Shown here piece after piece: positions 1 through 7,296 of a stretch of DNA of 64,000 nucleotides. The notes below the pieces were generated by a model. The model was not told the origin of the DNA. It did no database searches and was given only the letters and a program-made list of their open reading frames with translations. Every line of letters begins with the position of its first letter. Positions within the stretch are counted from its first letter, which is position 1. Origin of the DNA: an uncultured Clostridium sp. (GTDB lineage Bacteria; Bacillota; Clostridia; Lachnospirales; Lachnospiraceae); NCBI GenBank assembly GCA_946498245.1, contig CAMMNN010000009.1, positions 30,778 to 94,777 on the forward strand. The letters run 5' to 3'. Both the position numbers and the translations under genes were made by a program.

Positions 1-200
1 TTGACAGCGATTACTTTTATTCTGACAATGAAGGCCATATTTTTATTAAGATTATTAACGCCTCCAGAGAGGGCAAGATAACGGAACTGAAAGAAGGAAT
101 GGCTTTTGCTCAGGGGATTTTCCTGCCTTACGGAATTACGGAGGATGATGACTGCGAAACACTGCGAAACGGCGGTTTTGGAAGTACCGACGGCCAATAG
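1..200 (+). CDS. dut: dUTP diphosphatase (dUTPase), C-terminal part
   Basis: Open reading frame entering from the left edge (first full codon at base 3) and ending in TAG at 198-200; it has no start in the window and is absent from the ORF track. The last residues read FAQGIFLPYGITEDDD followed by RNGGFGSTDGQ. The GGFGST segment matches motif V of trimeric dUTPases, the flexible tail that closes over the nucleotide, and the AQGIF-PYG-TEDD stretch is typical of clostridial dUTPases. The enzyme converts dUTP to dUMP and PPi, limiting uracil in DNA and feeding thymidylate synthesis. Only about 65 residues are visible. The usual motif ends in STG; here it is STD. Confidence 0.8.
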   Translation, partial: DSDYFYSDNEGHIFIKIINASREGKITELKEGMAFAQGIFLPYGITEDDDCETLRNGGFGSTDGQ

Positions 201-208
201 GAGAGGGA

Positions 209-1015
209 ATGGATCAGAAAAGAAAAAATAAAAGAAAACGGCTCTTGCGTCTGGCTGCCCTTGGGACTTGCCTTGGACTTCTCGGGGCAGGCATATCCGG
301 CTGCGGCGTGGGAAATGGGGCAAAACGCCAGGAGCTGAGGCTCCAGGCCATTGAACAAATGGATTCCGGCGACTATTCCGGCGCAATCAGCGTTCTGGAC
401 GAAGCCCTGGATCTGGGAAAGGGATCTGTGGGAGCCTTTGAAATCGATATTTTGCAGTACCGGGCCGAAGCGGAGTTTCGGGCGGAAGATTATGCCGCTG
501 CCGCCCATACCTATGATGTTTTGCTGCAGGTGGATGAAGAGCGCCCGGAATACATCCGGCTCAGGTGTATTTCCAGCATCCGCAGCGGAGATGTGGACGC
601 CGCCCTGGAAGATTTCCAAAACCTGTACAGCCAGACCGGAGAAGAGGATCCGGAGGCCATGGGGCAGTTGGCCGCCGATGTGGGAATGGCCTTAGAAAGC
701 GCAGGGAGGACCCAGGAGGCTTTGGAGATTTACAGTCAGGCCCAGGCGGACGGCTTGGCAAACTCAATCATTTACAACCGTATCGGCCTTTGCCGTATGG
801 CGGAGGAAGCTTACATTCAGGCGGAGGCCGCTTTTGCGGCAGGGCTGGAATGCCCCGATAAAACGGCGGAAGCCGATCTGATGTTTAACCGGGCGGTGGC
901 CCTGGAATATCAGGGAGAATATCAGCAGGCCCTGGCGGCCTTTGAGGAATATACGGCCAGATTCGGCCAGGACGACAAGGCACAACACGAGATTGATTTT
1001 TTGAGGACCAGATAA
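209..1015 (+). CDS. TPR-repeat lipoprotein
   Basis: 268 residues. A basic N-terminus (KRKNKRKR), a hydrophobic stretch and a lipobox-like GISGC give a lipoprotein signal, with the lipidated cysteine near residue 32. The rest is helical with repeated TPR-like pairs (for example ALEIYSQAQADG and LAAFEEYTARFG), so it probably acts as an extracytoplasmic protein-interaction scaffold. An AGGAGAGG ribosome site lies just upstream of the ATG, 8 bases after the dUTPase stop, so the two are probably co-transcribed. No enzymatic motif is seen and the partner is unknown. Confidence 0.75.
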   Translation: MDQKRKNKRKRLLRLAALGTCLGLLGAGISGCGVGNGAKRQELRLQAIEQMDSGDYSGAISVLDEALDLGKGSVGAFEIDILQYRAEAEFRAEDYAAAAHTYDVLLQVDEERPEYIRLRCISSIRSGDVDAALEDFQNLYSQTGEEDPEAMGQLAADVGMALESAGRTQEALEIYSQAQADGLANSIIYNRIGLCRMAEEAYIQAEAAFAAGLECPDKTAEADLMFNRAVALEYQGEYQQALAAFEEYTARFGQDDKAQHEIDFLRTR

Positions 1016-1039
1016 AAGCGGTCTGGAATGCGGAGGGAT

Positions 1040-2296
1040 ATGGCAGAACTCATAGATTTAAAAGAAGTGCAGGAACGGGTGATCCTTATAGGAGTCAGCC
1101 AGGGGGACGGAAGCGACGCAGAAAAGTCTTTGGATGAGCTGGAGGAGTTGGTAAAGACCGCCGGAGCTCAGACGGCGGGCCGGATCATCCAGAAACGGGA
1201 ACAGGCCCATCCCGGCACTTATCTGGGAAAAGGTAAACTGGAAGAGGTGAAAGAGGTCCTTTGGGAGCTGGAAGCCACAGGGGTGGTCTGCGATGATGAA
1301 TTGTCTCCGGCTCAGCTAAGGAATATGGAAGAAGCTCTGTCTGTGAAAGTAATGGATCGGACTATGGTGATTCTGGATATTTTTGCGAAACGAGCCAATA
1401 CCAGAGAAGGTAAGATTCAGGTTGAGTTGGCCCAACTGCGGTACCGGGCCGTGCGCCTGGTAGGAATGCGGGCTTCCCTGTCCCGTCTGGGCGGCGGTAT
1501 CGGAACCAGAGGTCCGGGTGAGAAAAAACTGGAGGTGGACCGGAGACGGATTCACGACAGGATTGGCCAGCTAAAAAGGGAGCTGGAGGAGGTAAAGCGC
1601 CATCGGGAGGTGCAGAGAAGCCGAAGACAGCAGGCAGGCTGCGTGTCAGTAGCTATTGTAGGGTACACCAATGCAGGAAAATCCACTCTCTTAAATCGCC
1701 TGACAGGAGCCGGGATTTTGGCGGAGGATAAACTGTTTGCCACCCTGGATCCCACTACCAGAAATCTGGAGCTTCCCGGCGGACAGAATATCCTGGTTAC
1801 AGATACCGTAGGATTTATCCGCAAACTTCCCCATCACCTCATAGACGCCTTCCGGAGTACTTTGGAGGAAGCCAGGTACTGCGATATAATCCTCCATGTG
1901 GCGGACTGCTCCAATCCTCAGCTAGAAGAGCAGATCCATGTAGTTTATGAGACGCTGAGACAGCTTGAGATAACGGGAAAGACGGTGATAACCGCTTTCA
2001 ATAAAATCGACTGTCTGGAAGGTGAGACGATTTTAAGAGACATACAGGCAGATTACCAGGTAAAGATTTCCGCAAAAACAGGAACCGGTATTCCGGAATT
2101 GCTGGAGCTGCTGGAAACCATTGTACGGAGCCAGAGAGTCTATTTGGAGAAGACTTACCCTTACCGGGACGCAGGGCTGATTCAGGAGATTCGCCGCCAG
2201 GGGACGCTATTGGAAGAGGACTACCGGGAAGACGGAATCTACGTAAGGGCCTATGTTTCAGCGGAGAGCTTTGGGCGGCTGTTTGCGGGGGAATAG
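1040..2296 (+). CDS. hflX: GTPase HflX
   Basis: 418 residues from the ATG at 1040; an in-frame ATG at 1028 (422 aa) is also possible, because GGAGGG sits only a few bases before 1040. It is a ribosome-associated GTPase that in known members splits or rescues stalled 70S ribosomes. The N-terminal HflX domain with a glycine-rich linker (SRLGGGIGTRGPGEKKLE) precedes a G domain with G1 GYTNAGKST (about residue 207), G3 DTVGF (about 254) and G4 NKID (about 320). Length and motif order are normal. It follows the TPR lipoprotein by a short gap and ends 2 bases before the repeat array. Confidence 0.95.
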   Translation: MAELIDLKEVQERVILIGVSQGDGSDAEKSLDELEELVKTAGAQTAGRIIQKREQAHPGTYLGKGKLEEVKEVLWELEATGVVCDDELSPAQLRNMEEALSVKVMDRTMVILDIFAKRANTREGKIQVELAQLRYRAVRLVGMRASLSRLGGGIGTRGPGEKKLEVDRRRIHDRIGQLKRELEEVKRHREVQRSRRQQAGCVSVAIVGYTNAGKSTLLNRLTGAGILAEDKLFATLDPTTRNLELPGGQNILVTDTVGFIRKLPHHLIDAFRSTLEEARYCDIILHVADCSNPQLEEQIHVVYETLRQLEITGKTVITAFNKIDCLEGETILRDIQADYQVKISAKTGTGIPELLELLETIVRSQRVYLEKTYPYRDAGLIQEIRRQGTLLEEDYREDGIYVRAYVSAESFGRLFAGE

Positions 2297-2298
2297 AG

Positions 2299-2560
2299 CC
2301 GTCAAATTATTCATGTAGGGCATCCGCCAGAATGTGGTAGAGCATACACAGCCATGCATTCATAATTTGACGGATTCCACGATATTGGCTGATTGGAGAG
2401 GTCTTTGGCCGTCAAATTATTCATGTAGGGCATCCGCCAGAATGTGGTAGAGCATATACAGCCATGCATTCATAATTTGACGGGTTCTACGATATTAGCT
2501 AACGGGAGAGGTTTTTGGCCGTCAAATTATTCATGTAGGGCATCCGCCCTATAGAAGAAA
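2299..2560 (+). repeat. Tandem array of palindromic intergenic repeats (110-bp period)
   Basis: CCGTCAAATTAT occurs at 2299, 2409 and 2519, and its reverse complement ATAATTTGACGG ends at 2373 and 2483. Copies are spaced exactly 110 bp: a 75-bp segment that is nearly identical between copies plus a 35-bp segment that is also related. Either neighbouring arm can pair, so the array can fold in two registers. The third copy changes after GGGCATCCGCC into a GCCCTATAGAA hairpin. A related single unit sits at 33401-33490. No open reading frame is plausible here. It begins directly after hflX stops. Confidence 0.85.
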
Positions 2561-2625
2561 AAGAAGGAAGACCGTCCAGTAAGCCAGCTTCCTGTCCGGC
2601 CTTTCTCCTTTTCCTTCTGCATGGC
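2546..2625 (+). terminator. Long imperfect hairpin closing the repeat array
   Basis: After CCGCCCTATAGAA an A/G-rich arm (2553-2575) is roughly complementary to a C/T-rich arm ending TTTTCCTTC near 2617, followed by TGCATGGC. Several pairs are A-C or G-T. The same flanks surround an unrelated, nearly perfect hairpin at 33499-33553. It may terminate hflX transcription, but there is no clean T-run on the + strand. Confidence 0.4.
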
Positions 2626-2636
2626 TGACTTGAAAA

Positions 2637-2682
2637 GCACAATATTTAGGATTTGAAATATTTTAAATTCTACATATTGTGT
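2637..2682 (+). promoter_or_regulatory. Pair of NrdR-like boxes
   Basis: Two sites resemble the NrdR consensus acaCwAtATaTwGtgt: GCACAATATTTAGGAT (2637-2652, about 12 of 16) and ATTCTACATATTGTGT (2667-2682, about 13 of 16). Their starts are 30 bp apart, three helical turns, which is the published geometry for NrdR operators. The second box overlaps the -35 element of the nrdD promoter, which would explain repression. NrdR is the ATP-cone repressor of ribonucleotide reductase genes. Confidence 0.7.
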
Positions 2683-2705
2683 TTTTCTTTTGGTTCTGCT
2701 ATAAT
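2677..2705 (+). promoter_or_regulatory. Sigma-A type promoter of nrdD
   Basis: TTGTGT (2677-2682), a 17-bp spacer and a perfect TATAAT (2700-2705). Transcription would start near 2712, giving a leader of about 145 nt before nrdD. Confidence 0.75.
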
Positions 2706-2711
2706 AGGTTG

Positions 2712-2850
2712 CGTAGCGGTTGAATCCTGGGTTGACAAAGCCGTGCATATCCCGCGAAAGGATATGGGCGTTTTTGTGAGCCTGGGGTTTTTAGGCTGTG
2801 GGGAGCGTTTACCCCAGGTGAAATTACACGAGAAAAATTGTTTTGGCGAA
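2712..2850 (+). other. Structured 5' leader of nrdD, class not recognised
   Basis: The leader holds a hairpin CATATCC-cgcgaaa-GGATATG with extra outer pairing ACAAA/TTTTGT, and a second pair of arms CCTGGGGT/ACCCCAGG around 2780-2821. No B12 box or other riboswitch core that I know was recognised, and there is no T-run. It could be a regulatory RNA or simply a stable leader. Confidence 0.4.
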
Positions 2851-2857
2851 AGGAGTC

Positions 2858-5227
2858 ATGGATAGGATGATTAAGGTAGTAAAACGTGACGGGGAGATTG
2901 CGGAGTTTACTCTGTCAAAGATTACGGAGGCCATTAAAAAAGCTTTTAAGGCCACGAAGAAGGAGTACAACAACGAAATTCTGGAACTGCTTTCCCTCCG
3001 GGTGACTGCTGACTTTCAGTCTAAAATGAAAGACGGCACCATCAGCGTGGAGGAGATTCAGGACAGCGTGGAGCACGTTTTGGAGCAGACGGGATATACG
3101 GAAGTAGCAAAGGCTTATATTCTGTACCGTAAGCAGCGGGAAAAAATCCGCAATATGAAAAATACCATTCTGGATTACAAGGACGTAGTAAACAGTTACG
3201 TAAAGGTAGAGGATTGGCGAGTAAAGGAAAACTCTACTGTAACCTATTCCGTAGGCGGCTTGATTTTAAGCAACTCCGGAGCGATTACTGCCAATTACTG
3301 GCTGTCTGAGATTTACGATCAGGAGATTGCCAACGCTCACCGGAATGCGGACATCCATCTCCACGACCTTTCGATGCTGACAGGCTACTGCGCAGGCTGG
3401 TCTTTAAAACAGCTTCTGGTAGAAGGTCTGGGCGGCATTACCGGCAAGATTACATCCTCTCCGGCAAAGCATCTGTCTGTACTGTGCAATCAGATGGTAA
3501 ACTTTTTGGGAATTATGCAGAATGAATGGGCCGGCGCCCAGGCGTTCTCTTCCTTTGATACCTATCTGGCGCCCTTTGTAAAGGCGGACAATCTGACTTA
3601 TCCGGAAGTTAAGAAGTGTATCGAGTCCTTTATTTACGGCGTAAATACGCCCAGCCGCTGGGGAACGCAGGCTCCCTTCTCCAACATTACCTTAGACTGG
3701 ACTGTGCCGGACGATATGGCGGAGATGAATGCCATTGTAGGCGGAAAGGAAATGGATTTTAAGTACAAAGACTGCAAGAAGGAAATGGACATGGTCAATA
3801 AGGCCTTTATTGAAACCATGATTGAAGGCGACGCCAATGGACGGGGCTTCCAGTATCCCATTCCGACCTACTCCATCACCAGCGATTTCGACTGGTCAGA
3901 TACGGAAAATAACCGTCTGCTGTTTGAAATGACAGCTAAGTACGGCACACCCTATTTTTCCAATTACATTAACAGCGATATGAAGCCCAGCGACGTCCGC
4001 AGTATGTGCTGCCGCCTGCGTCTGGATCTTCGGGAGCTGAGAAAGAAGACAGGCGGATTCTTTGGTTCCGGCGAGAGCACGGGATCCATTGGCGTTGTAA
4101 CCATCAATATGCCCAGACTGGCTTATCTGGCAAAGGATGAAGAGGACTTCTACCGCCGTCTGGATCACATGATGGACGTTTCCGCCCGCTCTTTAAAGAC
4201 CAAGAGAGAGGTTATTACCAAGCTGCTGGACAACGGCCTCTATCCTTACACCAAACGGTACCTGGGAACCTTTGAGAATCATTTTTCCACTATCGGTCTG
4301 GTGGGAATGAACGAAGCCGGCCTTAATGCAAAGTGGCTGGGAAAAGATATGACCCATCCGGAAACCCAGAAGTTCAGCAAAGACGTTTTAAACCACATGA
4401 GGGAAAGACTGAAAGATTACCAGGAAATGTACGGGGATCTCTACAACCTGGAAGCGACTCCGGCGGAGTCCACCAGCTACCGTCTGGCAAAGCACGACAA
4501 GAAGCGTTTCCCGGACATCAAGACGGCCAACGGCGACTGCGGAACGCCTTACTACACCAACAGCTCCCATCTGCCCGTAGGCTATACCTCAGATGTATTT
4601 GACGCTTTGGACGTACAGGACGAACTGCAGACCCTTTATACATCCGGTACGGTATTCCACGCCTTCCTGGGAGAGAAGCTTCCGGACTGGAAGGCTGCGG
4701 CGAAACTGGTTCGTACCATTGCGGAAAATTACCGCCTGCCCTATTACAGTATTTCACCCACCTACTCCATCTGCAAGGATCACGGTTACTTATCCGGCGA
4801 GCACTTTAGCTGTCCGGTCTGCGGCAAAGAGGCCGAGGTTTACAGCCGTATTACCGGTTACTACCGCCCTGTAAAGAACTGGAATGAAGGAAAATTAGAG
4901 GAATACAAAGCGCGTAAGACCTATGATCCCTTCCACTCCAAGATTAAAAAGAGCCACAGCATTGTCCAGGTATCGGAAGAGAAGACGGAAACTCCGGAGG
5001 GCAACGCCGTTTACCTCTTTACCACAAAGACCTGCCCCAACTGCAAGGCAGCCAAAGAGTTTTTAAAGGACATGGATTATAAGGTCATTGACGCGGAGGA
5101 AAATCCGGAGATGTCTGACCGGTACGGCATTATGCAGGCTCCTACTCTGGTAATGGTCAGAGACGGAAAGGTAGAAAAGTACGTAAACGCCTCCAATATC
5201 AGAAAGTTTGCAGAAAACAACCAGTAA
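2858..5227 (+). CDS. nrdD: Anaerobic ribonucleoside-triphosphate reductase with C-terminal glutaredoxin-like domain
   Basis: About 789 residues from ATG 2858; ATG 2867 (MIKVVKRDGE) is an alternative, and the tracked TTG start at 2843 overlaps the AAAGGAG ribosome site. It reduces NTPs to dNTPs without oxygen using a glycyl radical. An ATP-cone fills about residues 1-95; SMCCRLRLD carries likely active-site cysteines; CPVCGK is a zinc pair; RITGYYRP holds the glycyl-radical glycine (about residue 666). Residues from about 717 form a thioredoxin/glutaredoxin-like domain with CPNC. The activase NrdG, often the next gene, is not in this window. NrdR-like boxes lie upstream. Confidence 0.95.
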   Translation: MDRMIKVVKRDGEIAEFTLSKITEAIKKAFKATKKEYNNEILELLSLRVTADFQSKMKDGTISVEEIQDSVEHVLEQTGYTEVAKAYILYRKQREKIRNMKNTILDYKDVVNSYVKVEDWRVKENSTVTYSVGGLILSNSGAITANYWLSEIYDQEIANAHRNADIHLHDLSMLTGYCAGWSLKQLLVEGLGGITGKITSSPAKHLSVLCNQMVNFLGIMQNEWAGAQAFSSFDTYLAPFVKADNLTYPEVKKCIESFIYGVNTPSRWGTQAPFSNITLDWTVPDDMAEMNAIVGGKEMDFKYKDCKKEMDMVNKAFIETMIEGDANGRGFQYPIPTYSITSDFDWSDTENNRLLFEMTAKYGTPYFSNYINSDMKPSDVRSMCCRLRLDLRELRKKTGGFFGSGESTGSIGVVTINMPRLAYLAKDEEDFYRRLDHMMDVSARSLKTKREVITKLLDNGLYPYTKRYLGTFENHFSTIGLVGMNEAGLNAKWLGKDMTHPETQKFSKDVLNHMRERLKDYQEMYGDLYNLEATPAESTSYRLAKHDKKRFPDIKTANGDCGTPYYTNSSHLPVGYTSDVFDALDVQDELQTLYTSGTVFHAFLGEKLPDWKAAAKLVRTIAENYRLPYYSISPTYSICKDHGYLSGEHFSCPVCGKEAEVYSRITGYYRPVKNWNEGKLEEYKARKTYDPFHSKIKKSHSIVQVSEEKTETPEGNAVYLFTTKTCPNCKAAKEFLKDMDYKVIDAEENPEMSDRYGIMQAPTLVMVRDGKVEKYVNASNIRKFAENNQ

Positions 5228-5308
5228 CCCCTTTTTTTGTGCTGACTGCTGAAAATAGGTAAAAAATTCCATAGAATTTCTGCTATTTGATGAAAAATAA
5301 AATTTTCA

Positions 5309-5337
5309 TTGACATTGGAGAAAGGCAGCACTATAAT
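5309..5337 (+). promoter_or_regulatory. Consensus promoter upstream of amt
   Basis: TTGACA (5309-5314), 17-bp spacer, TATAAT (5332-5337). The start point would be about 5344, just ahead of a terminator-like hairpin. Confidence 0.85.
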
Positions 5338-5348
5338 TAGACCCATCA

Positions 5349-5384
5349 AAAGCACTGGCGCTTTAACGACGCCGGTGCTTTTTC
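5349..5384 (+). terminator. Attenuator-like terminator in the amt leader
   Basis: GCACTGGCG and CGCCGGTGC pair over 9 bp (one G-T) with a 9-nt loop and are followed by CTTTTT. It lies about 10 nt after the predicted start of transcription and well before the amt start, so it would stop nearly all transcripts unless overridden. A further inverted repeat GATTTAT/ATAAATC (5385-5416) and a CCCTCC/GGAGGG palindrome follow. Antitermination control (for example by an ANTAR protein, known for nitrogen genes in Clostridia) is a guess; I could not recognise the ANTAR hexaloop pair. Confidence 0.65.
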
Positions 5385-5442
5385 GATTTATGGGAAACTC
5401 TTGTTTTCGATAAATCAAATCCCTCCGGAGGGGATAGATAGA

Positions 5443-5514
5443 ATGTGCGCACTTCTGAACTTCAAAAAGGAATGGAAGAGGAGGAAGGAAGTATGTATTC
5501 AGCGACAGACGTGA
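5443..5514 (+). CDS. Possible upstream ORF overlapping the amt start
   Basis: ATG at 5443 follows GGAGGGG (5428-5434) at a usable distance and opens a 23-codon frame that ends at TGA 5512-5514, out of frame with and overlapping the amt start at 5493. Its ribosome site lies in the CCCTCC/GGAGGG palindrome. It could couple or modulate amt translation. The peptide has no recognisable features and the ORF may be chance. Confidence 0.25.
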   Translation: MCALLNFKKEWKRRKEVCIQRQT

Positions 5515-7223
5515 TTTGGGTTCTTGTAGGTACAGTTCTTATTTTCTTTATGCAGGCGGGTTTTGCCCTCTGTGAAGCGGGCCTTACCAGAGCAAAAAAC
5601 ACGGGAAATATTCTGATGAAAAACATGATGGATTTTTGTATCGGAACTCCGTGCTACTGGCTCATAGGCTTTGGCCTGATGTTTGCCGGAGGAGGCGCTT
5701 TAATCGGAGGCTTTGATCCCCTGATTCGGGGAAGCTACGATTTCGGTACGCTGCCTACCTGGTGCTACGCGATTTTCCAGACAGTTTTTTGCGCCACAGC
5801 CGCCACAATCGTGTCCGGCTCCATGGCGGAAAGAACGAATTTTAAAGCCTATTGTGTCTATAGTGCGGCTATCAGTTTAGTGGTTTATCCCATTTCCGGA
5901 CATTGGATCTGGGGCGGAGGCTGGCTCTCCTGGTTAGGTTTCCACGATTTTGCAGGTTCCACCTGCGTCCACATGGTAGGCGGCGTGACAGCCTGTCTGG
6001 GGGCGGCTCTTCTGGGACCCAGAATCGGCAAGTATGACAGAGACGGAAAGCCGCGGGCGATTCCCGGCCACAATATGACGGCAATGGCCCTGGGCGTGTT
6101 TATTCTCTGGTTCTGCTGGTTCGGCTTTAACGGCGGTTCTACGGCGGCAATGAGTTCAGATGACGATATGGTTCTGGCCTCTCTGGTAATGTTTAACACA
6201 AACCTGGCGGCAGCAGTTGCCACTCTGGTAGCCATGATATTTACCTGGATCCGTTACGGCAAGCCCGATGTATCCATGACCTTTAACGCGGCCCTGGCAG
6301 GACTGGTGGCAATCACAGCTCCCTGCGACTGCGTAACGCCTGTAGGAGCCTTCTTTATCGGACTGGTGGCAGGCATTTTGGTAGTCTTCTCCGTAGAGTT
6401 TTTCGATAAAATTGCAAAAATCGACGATCCCGTAGGCGCGGTGTCCGTCCATATGGTAAATGGAATCTGGGGAACCATTGCGGTAGGACTCTTCAGCGAC
6501 GGCGGCAACGGTGTAGGAAAAGGCCTTTTTTACGGCGGAGGCTTCAGGCAGTTGGGCGTTCAGGCCCTTGGATTTGTCACAGTAGCCGCTTATGTACTGG
6601 TAGTGATGTTTATTATCTTTAAGCTTATTGATAAAACCATTGGCCTGCGGGTACCGGCGGAAGTGGAAATAGACGGTCTGGATTCCCATGAACACGGTCT
6701 GGTATCGGCTTATTCCGGCTTTGCCATTACAGATATGACCAATGCCGATATGGATATAAACGAAAATACGGATCTTGGAGAGAGCGATGCAGACAAAGCG
6801 ACCCAGCGTCAGATGGATGCCGCTGTAAAGGTAGTGGAGAGTCCGGCGCCGGAAGGCATTTTCAATACGGGAATGAATAAAGTAAGCATTATATGCAGGC
6901 TCGCCAAATTCGACGCCTTAAAGACAGCCCTTAACAATCTGGGGGTAACGGGCATTACGGTGACTCAGGTTATGGGCTGCGGCATTGAAAAGGGAGCCGG
7001 AGAAAAATACAGGGGCGTTGAAGTGGATATGAACCTGCTGCCAAAAGTAAAGGTAGAAGTAGTGGTCAGCAAGATCCCCGTAGACGCAGTCATTGCAACG
7101 GCAAAGAAAACCCTGTATACAGGCCATATTGGAGATGGAAAGATATTTGTCTACCCTGTGGCCAGAGTGGTCAAGGTACGGACCGGCGAAGAAAATTACC
7201 AGGCTCTTCAGGATGTAGAGTAG
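5493..7223 (+). CDS. amt: Ammonium transporter Amt fused to a C-terminal PII domain
   Basis: 576 residues from ATG 5493 (MYSATDVIWV), preceded by GAGGAAGG; the tracked GTG at 5445 adds 16 residues with no family match. Residues 1 to about 420 are an 11-helix Amt/Rh channel with conserved HMVGG and HMVNG histidines for ammonium conduction. Residues from about 462 form a GlnB-like PII domain (VSIICRLAKFDALK, then KYRGVEVDM and a PKVKVEVVV strand). In the T-loop the position of E. coli GlnB Tyr51 appears to be valine, so uridylylation there is unlikely. The fusion should gate the channel directly by nitrogen or energy state. It has its own promoter and attenuator. Confidence 0.93.
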   Translation: MYSATDVIWVLVGTVLIFFMQAGFALCEAGLTRAKNTGNILMKNMMDFCIGTPCYWLIGFGLMFAGGGALIGGFDPLIRGSYDFGTLPTWCYAIFQTVFCATAATIVSGSMAERTNFKAYCVYSAAISLVVYPISGHWIWGGGWLSWLGFHDFAGSTCVHMVGGVTACLGAALLGPRIGKYDRDGKPRAIPGHNMTAMALGVFILWFCWFGFNGGSTAAMSSDDDMVLASLVMFNTNLAAAVATLVAMIFTWIRYGKPDVSMTFNAALAGLVAITAPCDCVTPVGAFFIGLVAGILVVFSVEFFDKIAKIDDPVGAVSVHMVNGIWGTIAVGLFSDGGNGVGKGLFYGGGFRQLGVQALGFVTVAAYVLVVMFIIFKLIDKTIGLRVPAEVEIDGLDSHEHGLVSAYSGFAITDMTNADMDINENTDLGESDADKATQRQMDAAVKVVESPAPEGIFNTGMNKVSIICRLAKFDALKTALNNLGVTGITVTQVMGCGIEKGAGEKYRGVEVDMNLLPKVKVEVVVSKIPVDAVIATAKKTLYTGHIGDGKIFVYPVARVVKVRTGEENYQALQDVE

Positions 7224-7252
7224 GGATAAAAATAAATAGTGAAGGACTTATA

Positions 7253-7296
7253 AAAATCAGGAAGCCGCCTCATTTCAGAGGCAGCTTCCTGATTTT
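7253..7296. terminator. Bidirectional terminator between amt and the MATE gene
   Basis: AAAATCAGGAAGC and GCTTCCTGATTTT pair around GCCTC/GAGGC, with A-run and T-run ends, so it can serve both convergent genes. It overlaps the last codons of the MATE gene. Confidence 0.85.

Noticed and set aside
2299-2560. Possible short CRISPR array
   Set aside because: Repeats are 75 bp and palindromic, the 35-bp parts between them are related to each other, there are only two to three units and no cas genes.
2653-2865. 70-aa ORF across the nrdD promoter
   Set aside because: It spans the promoter, the operator-like boxes and the structured leader, and has no ribosome site.
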